Notes: generated by a model not told the origin, from the sequence alone. Shown: positions 1-5,619, counted from the first letter of the stretch. The stretch: 5,619 nucleotides of DNA from Pseudomonadota bacterium (GCA_005776735.1 SXOM01000061.1:1-5619), one strand, 5' to 3'. Numbers and translations: made by a program.

Positions 1-162
1 ACGCGCTCGGCGGTCGGGGGTGAGGGCGGCCAGGGTCGCGCCTGGAGGGCGGCGCCGTAGGCCCGTCCCGAAGGCGGCCGAGGCCGCGCGGCGCCGCGGG
101 CCGCGGGGCGATTCCTGCCGCCTTCGGGACGGTCGCGCCGCGGCCCCCCGAAGGGCGCACGC
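1..162. other. Left-edge non-coding stretch
   Basis: No supported gene. The plus strand in frame 1 is open from the edge to TAG at 58-60, and in frame 3 to TGA at 21-23, so the 3' end of a plus-strand gene could enter here. The stretch is too short to judge, and no minus-strand start lies within it. If a plus-strand gene ends at 60, the inverted repeat at 63-132 would sit between two convergent genes. Confidence 0.4.
63..132. terminator. 16-bp perfect inverted repeat enclosing a palindrome, downstream of the outer-membrane-type gene
   Basis: CCGTCCCGAAGGCGGC at 63-78 is the exact reverse complement of 117-132, with a 38-base spacer. The spacer contains a 12-bp perfect palindrome, CGCGGCGCCGCG, at 87-98. 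Each arm can also fold alone into a small hairpin, with a UUCG loop (CCGCC-TTCG-GGACGG, one bulged A) on one strand. It starts 30 bases beyond the stop at 163 and would be transcribed as a long stem, consistent with a terminator, perhaps working from both sides. No T-run is present. A pair of inverted protein-binding sites is another possibility. Confidence 0.45.
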
Positions 163-909
163 TCAGAACCGCGCCCCGACCTCGGCCTTGCCGGCGGTGA
201 TCAGCCCGAGCGAGTGCACGTCCACCCGCGCGATGAGGCGCGAGCCGGTGTACTGCCAGCCCACGCCGGGCGCGAGGCTCAACAACCCCACGCGCACACT
301 GTGCCCGCGGCCCAGCACGAACGACACGTTGGCGTCGGGGAACAACCACGGCAGGTAGATCGGCGTCTCTTCGTCCGGCTCGCCGAAGAAGACGAGCGGC
401 AGGGTGGCGTCGAAGGCGACCTTGTCCCAGCGCGCGCTCACCGAAGCACCCGCGCCGAACCCCGCGTTGACCCCGGAGAAGTCGCTGTAGCTGGACCCCG
501 CACCCCCCACGAAGACGCCGAGGCGGACGGTGTCGGAGACCGCGCCCGACCACGAGAGCGCCGCCGTCCCGATCCCCGCGCCGTCGGTGGTGTAGCCGAG
601 GTTCGCCTCCACACGCAGGTTGGCCGGCCCGGTGAAGGCGAGGCGCACCCCGGCCGCCCCCAGCCCCTCGTAGCTGGTCCCGGAGCACCCGCCGCCGCCG
701 TTCGGACTCGCCTGGAGGCAGGTCTCGGTGACCTCCAACGCGCCGCCCCACGCCGCGCCCGTGGCCTCGAACGACAACGGCGCACGCGCACGGGCGTCCG
801 GCAAGAGCGCGGTGCCGGAGTGGCCGATGGTGGCGGGCGCGACCCCGGGGGCGGCCTCGGGCGTCGGGAGCGGATCGGCAGCGAACGCGGCGGCGAAGAC
901 CAGGAGCAT
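163..909 (-). CDS. Secreted, probable outer-membrane beta-barrel protein of unknown function
   Basis: Protein of 248 residues that I do not recognise. The N-terminus MLLVFAAAFAADPLPTPEAAP reads as a short signal peptide, with likely cleavage near AFA/ADP, though it lacks the usual basic residues. The mature part is rich in Gly, Ala, Ser and Val with alternating hydrophobic stretches, for example LRVEANLGYTTD (98-109), TVRLGVFVGGAG (127-138), VRVGLLSLAPGVGWQY (205-220) and KAEVGARF at the end. A final Phe after such strands is typical of outer-membrane barrels recognised by the BAM complex. Two cysteines (C64, C75) in a Gly/Ser-rich loop could form a disulfide in the periplasm. The ATG at 909 is chosen because GAGG lies six bases upstream, the signal peptide begins there, and a sigma-54 promoter sits just before it; the longer frame from 999 would run through that promoter. 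Stop TGA at 163-165. Barrel assignment is inference; a soluble periplasmic beta protein is the alternative. Confidence 0.8.
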   Translation of the reverse strand: MLLVFAAAFAADPLPTPEAAPGVAPATIGHSGTALLPDARARAPLSFEATGAAWGGALEVTETCLQASPNGGGGCSGTSYEGLGAAGVRLAFTGPANLRVEANLGYTTDGAGIGTAALSWSGAVSDTVRLGVFVGGAGSSYSDFSGVNAGFGAGASVSARWDKVAFDATLPLVFFGEPDEETPIYLPWLFPDANVSFVLGRGHSVRVGLLSLAPGVGWQYTGSRLIARVDVHSLGLITAGKAEVGARF

Positions 910-915
910 GGCAGA

Positions 916-919
916 CCTC
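916..919 (-). promoter_or_regulatory. Ribosome-binding site fixing the ATG at 909
   Basis: GAGG on the minus strand, six bases before ATG at 909. It supports this start over the longer in-frame start at 999, which would place the sigma-54 promoter within coding sequence. Confidence 0.6.
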
Positions 920-931
920 GACGAGGAGATT

Positions 932-947
932 TGCAACCCCCGTGCCA
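932..947 (-). promoter_or_regulatory. Sigma-54 (-24/-12) promoter of the outer-membrane-type gene
   Basis: On the minus strand this reads TGGCACGGGGGTTGCA, matching the sigma-54 consensus TGGCAC-N5-TTGCA at every defined position, with the required 12-base offset between the GG (-24) and GC (-12) doublets. Transcription would start near 921, giving a leader of about 12 bases that just includes the GAGG ribosome-binding site at 916-919. Sigma-54 promoters need an enhancer-binding activator; its site would be expected 80-200 bases upstream, inside the 5'-ward neighbour gene, and I cannot identify it by eye. The base match is seen directly; activity is inferred. Confidence 0.8.
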
Positions 948-987
948 CCCGCGGATGAGGAACGTCTTCCCTGGACAAGCGCGCCTG

Positions 988-1030
988 GCGCACCCCCACG
1001 GCCGGGCGCGGGCCGCGACATCGGGTGCGC
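988..1030 (-). terminator. Stem-loop directly after the operon's last stop codon
   Basis: An 8-bp outer stem (GCGCACCC at 988-995 with GGGTGCGC at 1023-1030) encloses a 5-bp inner stem (CGGCC at 999-1003 with GGCCG at 1011-1015) and a 7-base loop. It begins immediately after the TGA of the membrane-protein gene and lies upstream of the sigma-54 promoter, which suits a transcript end for the operon. There is no T-run after it, so a classical intrinsic terminator is not shown; it may only stabilise a 3' end. Confidence 0.4.
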
Positions 1031-1651
1031 TCAGCCCAGGCGCTCCGCCTCGGGCAACCACTTGCGGCGGGACGCGAGCCGGTGGAGCGGCAACAGCCCG
1101 AGCCACACCGCGCCGAGGAACGGGATCAGCGACACGTTCGCGAAGAGCGCCCGCAGGCCCACCGCCTCCTCCACCGGGAACCGCCACGCGATCCACGCGT
1201 AGGCCACGCCGGTCACCCCATGGTAGGCGACGGTCAAGAAGAGCAGGACCCGCACCATGCCGGTCAGGCGCCCCGCGCCGAGCTGCTCGCCGAGCTCCGG
1301 CCGGATGCGCAACAGCTCGTCGAGCATCGGGCCGGGGCCGCGCACCGCCAACCACAAGAACCACCCCCCGAACGCCGCGTTGGTGACGGTGGCCTCCCAC
1401 GAGAAGAAGCGGGGGCTCGCGAGCAGGATGTCGACCACCCCGAGGCCCACGGTGGTCACCGCGACGACCTTGAACAGCAGCGTGATCGGCTCCCGCCGGT
1501 ACAAGCGCCACGCGATGTCGGCGATCGAGTACACCGACGCCGCGACGATGGCCGGCTTCAGGCCGAGGGTCCAGTCGAACGCGTAGAAGACCACCAGCGG
1601 GCCCAGGTTGCCGAGGATCGCCCGGATGGCCGACGGGCGCGGGGGGCTCAC
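1031..1651 (-). CDS. Polytopic inner-membrane protein, YciB/IspZ (septation protein A)-like or VC0807-type
   Basis: Predicted inner-membrane protein of 206 residues with about six hydrophobic segments, roughly at 12-27, 31-48, 57-77, 88-104, 134-155 and 167-188. The N-terminal half (LGNLGPLVVFYAFDWTLGL, a YRREP loop, then FFSWEATVTNAAFGGWFLW) resembles the intracellular septation protein A/YciB family and the related VC0807-type proteins. YciB is about 180 residues in E. coli and is linked to cell-envelope synthesis, so length and layout fit. The family call rests on remembered motif patterns, not a search. The GTG start at 1651 overlaps the stop of the radical SAM gene (GTGA), with a good GGAGG four bases upstream, so its translation is probably coupled. 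Its place as third gene of a radical SAM operon suggests a role in transport, anchoring or membrane delivery of the product. That is inference; it may also be an accidental neighbour. Stop TGA at 1031-1033. Confidence 0.8.
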   Translation of the reverse strand: MSPPRPSAIRAILGNLGPLVVFYAFDWTLGLKPAIVAASVYSIADIAWRLYRREPITLLFKVVAVTTVGLGVVDILLASPRFFSWEATVTNAAFGGWFLWLAVRGPGPMLDELLRIRPELGEQLGAGRLTGMVRVLLFLTVAYHGVTGVAYAWIAWRFPVEEAVGLRALFANVSLIPFLGAVWLGLLPLHRLASRRKWLPEAERLG

Positions 1652-2745
1652 CGGGCCTCCGCGGCGACGGCCCGGGCCACCAGGTCGCTCGCCGCCCCGA
1701 GCCGCATCCCCGCCACGAAGACCGCGAGATCGTCCCCCGCGAGCGCCGCGCGGGTGCGCCGCCACAGCTCCGCGAGCGTGGCGCGGTGGCCCTCCCAGCG
1801 GGGTGCGGTCGCGACGTGGCCGTGGGTGTAGGCCGCGCGGAGCCCGGGGAACCGCGCCTCGTGGAAGATGCCGCCGATCTGCAGGAGCGTGCCGTCGACG
1901 TCGCAGAGCACGTCGCCGCACAGCGGCGCCGGGTCGGCGGCCGCCTGTCGGTTGAAACACGCCGGCCCCCCCGTCCGCGCGGACCGGAGCACCGCCGCCA
2001 GCCCCTCGCACCACGCGCGGAACTGCGCCGGGCTCACGGCCATCCCCGTCGTGTAGTTGAGCTGCACGGCGGGCACGCCGAGCGCGACGGCATCGGCCCA
2101 GCGGAGGGGCAGCTCGCCGAACGCCGCAGGGGGGAGCGTCGCGTTGAGGAACCAACGGGCCGTGCCGCTCCGCAAGGTGTGGATCGTGCGCTCCCACGTC
2201 CGGTCGGCCTCGACCTGCTCGCCGACGTGCAGCCGCCGGAACCGGTTGGCGCGGCCCGCCCCGTCGACCGACAACTGCACGGTCACGCCGGCCGACGCGA
2301 GCACCGCGAGCCGCTCCGGATCGACGCCGAACCCGTTGGTGGTGAGCTGGATCGCGAGCGCGCGGCCGCCGAGGTGGGGGTGGGACCGGGCGTATTCGAG
2401 CACCTGCACGACCCGCTCCCACCGGCGGGTCGGCTCGCCGCCGAACAGCTGCAACGCGAGCCTCGGCTTCGGGCTCGACATCAGGTGGTCGACCGCCCGC
2501 CGGGCCGTGGCCGCCGACATGTCGCCCCGGGGCACCCCGACGGTGGGGACGCCCGGGTGGTCCTCGCCGTAGGCTTCTTCGGTGAGCCCGACGAAACAGT
2601 AGGCACAGCGCAGCTCGCAGCTCCGCGTGAGCATGAGCATCAGGCGATCGGTGTGGGCCCCGTCGCCGGTCTGCCGGGAGTCGGCCGCGAGCATCTGGCG
2701 GAGCCGGCGGTCCACCTGCTCCGGCGTCGGGACGCAGTCGCTCAC
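1648..2745 (-). CDS. Radical SAM protein, paralogue of the upstream fusion's C-terminal half
   Basis: Predicted [4Fe-4S]/S-adenosylmethionine radical enzyme of 365 residues, cytoplasmic, substrate unknown. Visible motifs: CELRCAYC (C43, C47, C50), LFGGEP at 100-105, QLTTNGFG near 133-140, QLSVDG near 157-162. This is the order expected of a SPASM-type radical SAM barrel. The C-terminal part keeps C263, C276 and C281 and a CDVDGT segment at 281-286. The cysteine expected just after such a segment in SPASM/twitch domains is missing (LLQIGGIFHE instead), so a standard auxiliary cluster is doubtful. Motif order and the tail (DxDGT followed by HE) match residues ~615-890 of the upstream protein, indicating an old duplication. 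The GTG start at 2745 overlaps the upstream TGA in a GTGA junction; an AGGGGA ribosome-binding-like stretch lies 9 bases before it. The stop overlaps the next gene in the same way. It could be a peptide-modifying enzyme or a small-molecule enzyme; the sequence does not decide. Confidence 0.88.
   Translation of the reverse strand: MSDCVPTPEQVDRRLRQMLAADSRQTGDGAHTDRLMLMLTRSCELRCAYCFVGLTEEAYGEDHPGVPTVGVPRGDMSAATARRAVDHLMSSPKPRLALQLFGGEPTRRWERVVQVLEYARSHPHLGGRALAIQLTTNGFGVDPERLAVLASAGVTVQLSVDGAGRANRFRRLHVGEQVEADRTWERTIHTLRSGTARWFLNATLPPAAFGELPLRWADAVALGVPAVQLNYTTGMAVSPAQFRAWCEGLAAVLRSARTGGPACFNRQAAADPAPLCGDVLCDVDGTLLQIGGIFHEARFPGLRAAYTHGHVATAPRWEGHRATLAELWRRTRAALAGDDLAVFVAGMRLGAASDLVARAVAAEAR
1656..1660 (-). 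promoter_or_regulatory. Ribosome-binding site for the coupled membrane-protein gene
   Basis: GGAGG on the minus strand, four bases before GTG at 1651, lying inside the end of the radical SAM gene. With the GTGA stop/start overlap it supports translational coupling and the GTG start. Confidence 0.65.
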
Positions 2746-5585
2746 GGGCGCGGGTCCCCTCGGTACCACCTCAGGAAGTCCGTCATGACCGCGCCGACCT
2801 TCAGGTTGTTCTCGGTGACGACCCGGCCGTAGCTCCAGTCCACCAGCTCCTGGTTCTTCGGTGCGTCCATCCAGTACCGGTCGAAGTTGCCGAGCTCGTC
2901 GAGGTGCCCCCTGCGGAAGCGGGCCTTGTGCTCGGTCTCGTGGAGGAAGGCGTTCCCCCCGTAGATCGTGCCGTCCCAGTCCAGGGTGACCTCGGCGTTG
3001 AGCCGCATCGGCATGGGCCGGTGCTCGGCGTTGACCAGGACCACGTGCGGCCGCTCCCGCAGCGCCCCGGCGAGGAGGAAGAGCTGGTCGGCGAAGGCGC
3101 GCCGTTGTGCGGCCGACCACAGCTTGCCGAGCGCGAAGTTGATCTGCACGCGCGTAAACCCGCAGTCGACGATGTGCAGGTAGTTCGCCGCGAGTCGCTC
3201 CACGCGGTCGGGGTGCACGACCATGATCACGTCGTGCGCGAGGCCGGACGCGCCGATCGGGCCGGCCATCGCCGCGACGCTGTGCGCGTAGGAGTCGTCC
3301 CCCTGGCGCGCCGCGGGCCGGAACCGCCGCTGGGCGTCGGGGTCGCCGTCCAGCGACAACTCGAGCTTGACCGGGCGACCGCGCAACCAGTCGAGCTTCT
3401 CCTGGTCCAGCGACCACCCGTTCGACGAGAGGACGAAGTCGACCGCCTTGCCCACCGCGGCCGCGCGCGCCGTGGCGTGCGCGATGGTGTGGCGCACCAG
3501 CGCCCACTCCAGGAGCGCCTCGCCGCCGAAGAACTGCAAGGTCAACGCCCGCCGTTCGCTGCTGAGCAAGAGGTCGACGCCGCGCTCGGCGACCGCGACC
3601 GACATCACCCGGCCGTCCTGCTTGGGGATGGTGCAGTAGTTGCACCGCAGCTCACATTGCCACGTCGGGATCATCACCAGGCGGGTGACCCCCCCCATCG
3701 TGAACCGTTGGAACGCCGGCAACCACGCGTCGGCGGGGCCGAGACGCGCGTCGCACACCGCCCGCAGGCGCTCGGCCTTGCCGGCCGCGGCGGCCCGCAG
3801 CGCCGGGCTCGCGTCGAGGTTGGTGGGCGCCTCGGGGTCGCCGGGGTCGTCGTGGGCGGCGCGCCGCGCGAGGTCGAGACACTGGAAAAGTCGGCGGCGG
3901 CCACGGTCGTCGAGCGTACGCGCGGCCAGCTCGAGCGCGGGCGTGGGCGCCTGCCGCCACGCGGCCACCAGCCGGTCGCGCAGCCGGGCGTAGGTGCCCG
4001 CGTAGTGCTCGGCGTCGGTGAACACGTCCCCGTCCACGAACGCGGCGACGTGCGGGTCGCGGGGCACGTCGTGGTCGACCAGCGGGTAGTCGTACTCGGG
4101 GTGGTCGGCGTCGACGAGCTCCCCCCGCAAGGCGAAGGCCTCGGTGTCGCCATGCTGCACGCGCCGGCGCCACGATGCGCTCGTGGCGTAGCTGACCAGC
4201 CGCCCGACCACCGGGAAGCGCAGGTGGAAGTGGGTGGGGAAGAGGGTCTTCAGCCGCACCACCTCGTCGAGCCCGGCCACGAAGTCGGTGAGGGTGGTGT
4301 CGCGATTGGCGAGGATGTAGTACGCATCGTGGTGGATGCCCCGCTCGGCGAGGGCGTGCACGATGGCGCGGACGTGCTCCCGCTTGTAGCCCTTGGCCAG
4401 CCGCACGAGCTCGACGTCCGAGAACGCCTCGACCCCGATCTGCAGGTAGCTCGACCACCGCCGGCTGCGGTGATCGGCGACGAAGTCGACGTCGGGGATG
4501 GGCCGGTCGGCGTCGTCGAACAGCTCGGGCCGCAGCGCGGCGAACAGCTCGGGGTCGGGCTCGGGGAGGAGCGTGCCGGCCTCCCGGCGGCACAGGTCGC
4601 CGACGGAGACCTGCACCGACGCCAGGCGGAAGCCGGTGGCGGGCAGGGCCCCCAAGAACGCGACGGCGCGGGCCTTGTCGCAGGCGAAGTCGTCGTCGGC
4701 GAAGTGCAGGCGCCGGGCCTGGCGCGGCACGTCGGGGCCGAAGAGCTCGGCGAGGCGGGCGCGGTAGCGGGCCAACAGCCCGACGAGGCCCTCGGCGCTC
4801 CGCGCCTGGTACCGCTCGCGCCCGAGGATCGAGCAGAAGACACACCGGTGCACACACCCGCGGCTCGACGCGAGCTCCACGCCGGTGGCGAAGTGCCGCG
4901 CGTGCAACAGCCCGAGGTCGAGCGGCACCGCGTCGAGGTCGGGCACCTCCGGCACCGCCGCCGAGTTGGCGATGATCAGGCGCCCGGCCGCGGCGTCGCG
5001 CACCACCACGCCGTCGAGCACGAGCGCGGCGGCGACCTGCGCCTCGTCGAGCGGGAGGTCGATGTTCGCGCCGGGGCCGAGGAGCTGCGCGAGCGCCGGC
5101 AGCACCGCCTCGCCGGCGCCCCGGCACACGAAGGTGGCGTCGGGGAGGTGCGCGGCCACGACGTCGGGCGCGAGCGTGGGAAAGACCCCGCCGACCGCCA
5201 CGTGGGCCCGACAACCGAGCTCGCGCAGGGTGCGCACCAGGGAGACCACGCCCTCCCAGTACCCCTCGAGCAGCGTGATGCAGACCAGCTCGTAGGGCCC
5301 GCGCGCCAAGGCCGCACCGAGCGAGTCGAGCCCCTGCACCGGGCGGGCTTCGCCGTGGATCGCCATCTTCACGTCGGCAAAGTCCACCCCCACGCCGCGC
5401 ACCGTCAACGACGAAGCGAGGTGCAGCACGCCCTGGCTCAGCTCGCCGTCGTTGTGCGGGAGCTCGGCGTTCATCAGGCTCTCGAAGAAGAGCACCCGCC
5501 GAACCGGTGGAACAGGGGCGCCATCGACCCGTCGGCGCACCGGCGCGGCGCCCCAGGCGCAACGCCCGTCAGCGCTCCGAACCAC
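2742..5585 (-). CDS. Fused B12-binding-type radical SAM / second radical SAM protein
   Basis: Large cytoplasmic enzyme, about 947 residues, with two radical SAM modules; substrate unknown. Residues ~28-165 look like a cobalamin-binding Rossmann domain: VLFFESL first strand, VGGVFPTLAPD near 131-141, CRGAGE near 154-159. The DxHxxG motif of classical B12 domains is absent, as in many B12-radical SAM enzymes. The first radical SAM domain has SRGCVHRCVFC (C244, C248, C251), FADDDF at 295-300 and an Elp3/MiaB-like segment QIGVEAFSD near 382-390. A mostly helical, charged stretch (~500-635) leads to the second domain: CELRCNYC (C644, C648, C651), FFGGEA at 685-690, LSSNG near 719-723, LSLDGD near 743-748. 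The SPASM-like tail after residue 808 contains no cysteine. The stop overlaps the next gene's GTG. Start uncertain: GTG at 5585 is the longest choice; GTG at 5540 or 5495 are alternatives; ATG at 5474 would delete the first beta strand. The frame has no stop up to the window edge, so an earlier start is possible. Domain calls are firm, function is not. Confidence 0.88.
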   Translation of the reverse strand: MVRSADGRCAWGAAPVRRRVDGAPVPPVRRVLFFESLMNAELPHNDGELSQGVLHLASSLTVRGVGVDFADVKMAIHGEARPVQGLDSLGAALARGPYELVCITLLEGYWEGVVSLVRTLRELGCRAHVAVGGVFPTLAPDVVAAHLPDATFVCRGAGEAVLPALAQLLGPGANIDLPLDEAQVAAALVLDGVVVRDAAAGRLIIANSAAVPEVPDLDAVPLDLGLLHARHFATGVELASSRGCVHRCVFCSILGRERYQARSAEGLVGLLARYRARLAELFGPDVPRQARRLHFADDDFACDKARAVAFLGALPATGFRLASVQVSVGDLCRREAGTLLPEPDPELFAALRPELFDDADRPIPDVDFVADHRSRRWSSYLQIGVEAFSDVELVRLAKGYKREHVRAIVHALAERGIHHDAYYILANRDTTLTDFVAGLDEVVRLKTLFPTHFHLRFPVVGRLVSYATSASWRRRVQHGDTEAFALRGELVDADHPEYDYPLVDHDVPRDPHVAAFVDGDVFTDAEHYAGTYARLRDRLVAAWRQAPTPALELAARTLDDRGRRRLFQCLDLARRAAHDDPGDPEAPTNLDASPALRAAAAGKAERLRAVCDARLGPADAWLPAFQRFTMGGVTRLVMIPTWQCELRCNYCTIPKQDGRVMSVAVAERGVDLLLSSERRALTLQFFGGEALLEWALVRHTIAHATARAAAVGKAVDFVLSSNGWSLDQEKLDWLRGRPVKLELSLDGDPDAQRRFRPAARQGDDSYAHSVAAMAGPIGASGLAHDVIMVVHPDRVERLAANYLHIVDCGFTRVQINFALGKLWSAAQRRAFADQLFLLAGALRERPHVVLVNAEHRPMPMRLNAEVTLDWDGTIYGGNAFLHETEHKARFRRGHLDELGNFDRYWMDAPKNQELVDWSYGRVVTENNLKVGAVMTDFLRWYRGDPRP
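2755..2760 (-). promoter_or_regulatory. Ribosome-binding site for the second radical SAM gene
   Basis: AGGGGA on the minus strand, nine bases before GTG at 2745 and inside the end of the fusion gene. It supports the GTG start at the GTGA junction; spacing is slightly long, so re-initiation by ribosomes finishing the fusion gene may matter more. Confidence 0.45.
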
Positions 5586-5587
5586 CC

Positions 5588-5617
5588 GCGCCCCCGCGGG
5601 GGCGCCCGCTTCGGCGG
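5588..5617. repeat. Perfect 18-bp palindrome plus UUCG hairpin upstream of the fusion gene
   Basis: GCGCCCCCGCGGGGGCGC at 5588-5605 is its own reverse complement. Directly beside it, CCGC-TTCG-GCGG at 5606-5617 forms a 4-bp hairpin with a UUCG loop on the plus strand (CGAA on the minus strand). Two adjacent GC-rich hairpins look like the 3' end of an upstream transcript or a regulator site ahead of the operon. However, the fusion gene's frame stays open through it, so it could be coding. No promoter is recognisable in the few bases available. Confidence 0.4.
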
Positions 5618-5619
5618 CC

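Noticed and set aside
1..60. Possible 3' end of a plus-strand gene ending at TAG 58-60
   Set aside because: Only about 19 residues (Gly/Ala/Arg-rich) are visible, too few to separate coding from chance; noted in the left-edge entry only.
910..999. Extension of the outer-membrane-type gene to an in-frame start at 999 (278 residues)
   Set aside because: The added 30 residues have no signal-peptide character, would code through the sigma-54 promoter and part of the hairpin, and the ATG at 909 has a good GAGG and begins a signal peptide.
214..1386. Plus-strand open frames of 390, 268 and 348 residues (214-1386, 1025-1831, 1786-2832)
   Set aside because: Arg/Pro/Ala/His-rich translations with no recognisable motifs, lying antisense to genes with clear domains; long stop-free antisense frames are expected at this GC content.
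1652..2422. Minus-strand open frame continuing upstream of the membrane-protein gene (would give 463 residues)
   Set aside because: Arg-rich low-complexity reading out of frame with the radical SAM gene; hydrophobic segments and family resemblance begin only after the GTG at 1651.
2746..3645. Minus-strand open frame continuing upstream of the second radical SAM gene (would give 665 residues)
   Set aside because: The extra 300 residues are Arg/Gly/Ala-rich out-of-frame reading of the fusion gene, whose own frame there carries the second CX3CX2C motif; the real start is the GTG at 2745.
3652..5562. Minus-strand 636-residue open frame inside the fusion gene
   Set aside because: Extremely Arg/Pro/Ala-rich with no motif; a shadow of the fusion gene frame, which shows two radical SAM signatures.
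5496..5585. Housekeeping (-35/-10) promoter for the operon
   Set aside because: A TTGCGC-like hexamer near 5555-5562 has no AT-rich partner at suitable spacing; not distinguishable from background.
1..5619. tRNA, rRNA, CRISPR array, insertion sequence or attachment site
   Set aside because: No cloverleaf, regularly spaced direct repeats, transposase-like frame or terminal repeats were seen by eye on either strand.

Overview
This is a very GC-rich window with almost all third codon positions G or C. All four supported genes lie on the minus strand and read from right to left. High GC, GTG starts, an outer-membrane-type protein and a textbook sigma-54 promoter point to a high-GC Gram-negative bacterium. 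A Myxococcota or related deltaproteobacterial-type lineage would fit, but this is inferred from style and no marker gene is present.

Right to left, the main unit is a tightly packed three-gene operon. First comes a protein of about 947 residues that fuses a B12-binding-type N-terminus and radical SAM domain (cysteines CVHRCVFC) to a second, separate radical SAM domain (CELRCNYC). Its stop codon overlaps the GTG start of a 365-residue radical SAM protein (CELRCAYC) in a GTGA junction. That protein resembles the C-terminal half of the fusion. A second GTGA junction leads into a 206-residue polytopic membrane protein resembling the YciB/IspZ (intracellular septation protein A) or VC0807-type family. 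The operon thus encodes three radical SAM centres on two polypeptides plus one membrane protein, very probably translationally coupled. The two non-B12 radical SAM domains have the layout of SPASM-type peptide-modifying enzymes, but their C-terminal SPASM-like segments have lost most or all cluster cysteines. The substrate is unknown, and no precursor peptide or other obvious substrate gene is visible here.

A 121-base gap follows. It holds a stem-loop directly after the membrane-protein stop, then a consensus-perfect -24/-12 (sigma-54) promoter driving a 248-residue secreted protein. That protein has a signal-peptide-like N-terminus, amphipathic beta-strand-like segments and a C-terminal phenylalanine, as in outer-membrane beta-barrels. 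It is therefore probably a separate transcription unit.

The left 162 bases hold no supported gene. They contain a 16-bp perfect inverted repeat enclosing a 12-bp perfect palindrome, probably a terminator structure. At the right edge an 18-bp perfect palindrome and a small UUCG-type hairpin lie just upstream of the fusion gene, whose exact start is uncertain.
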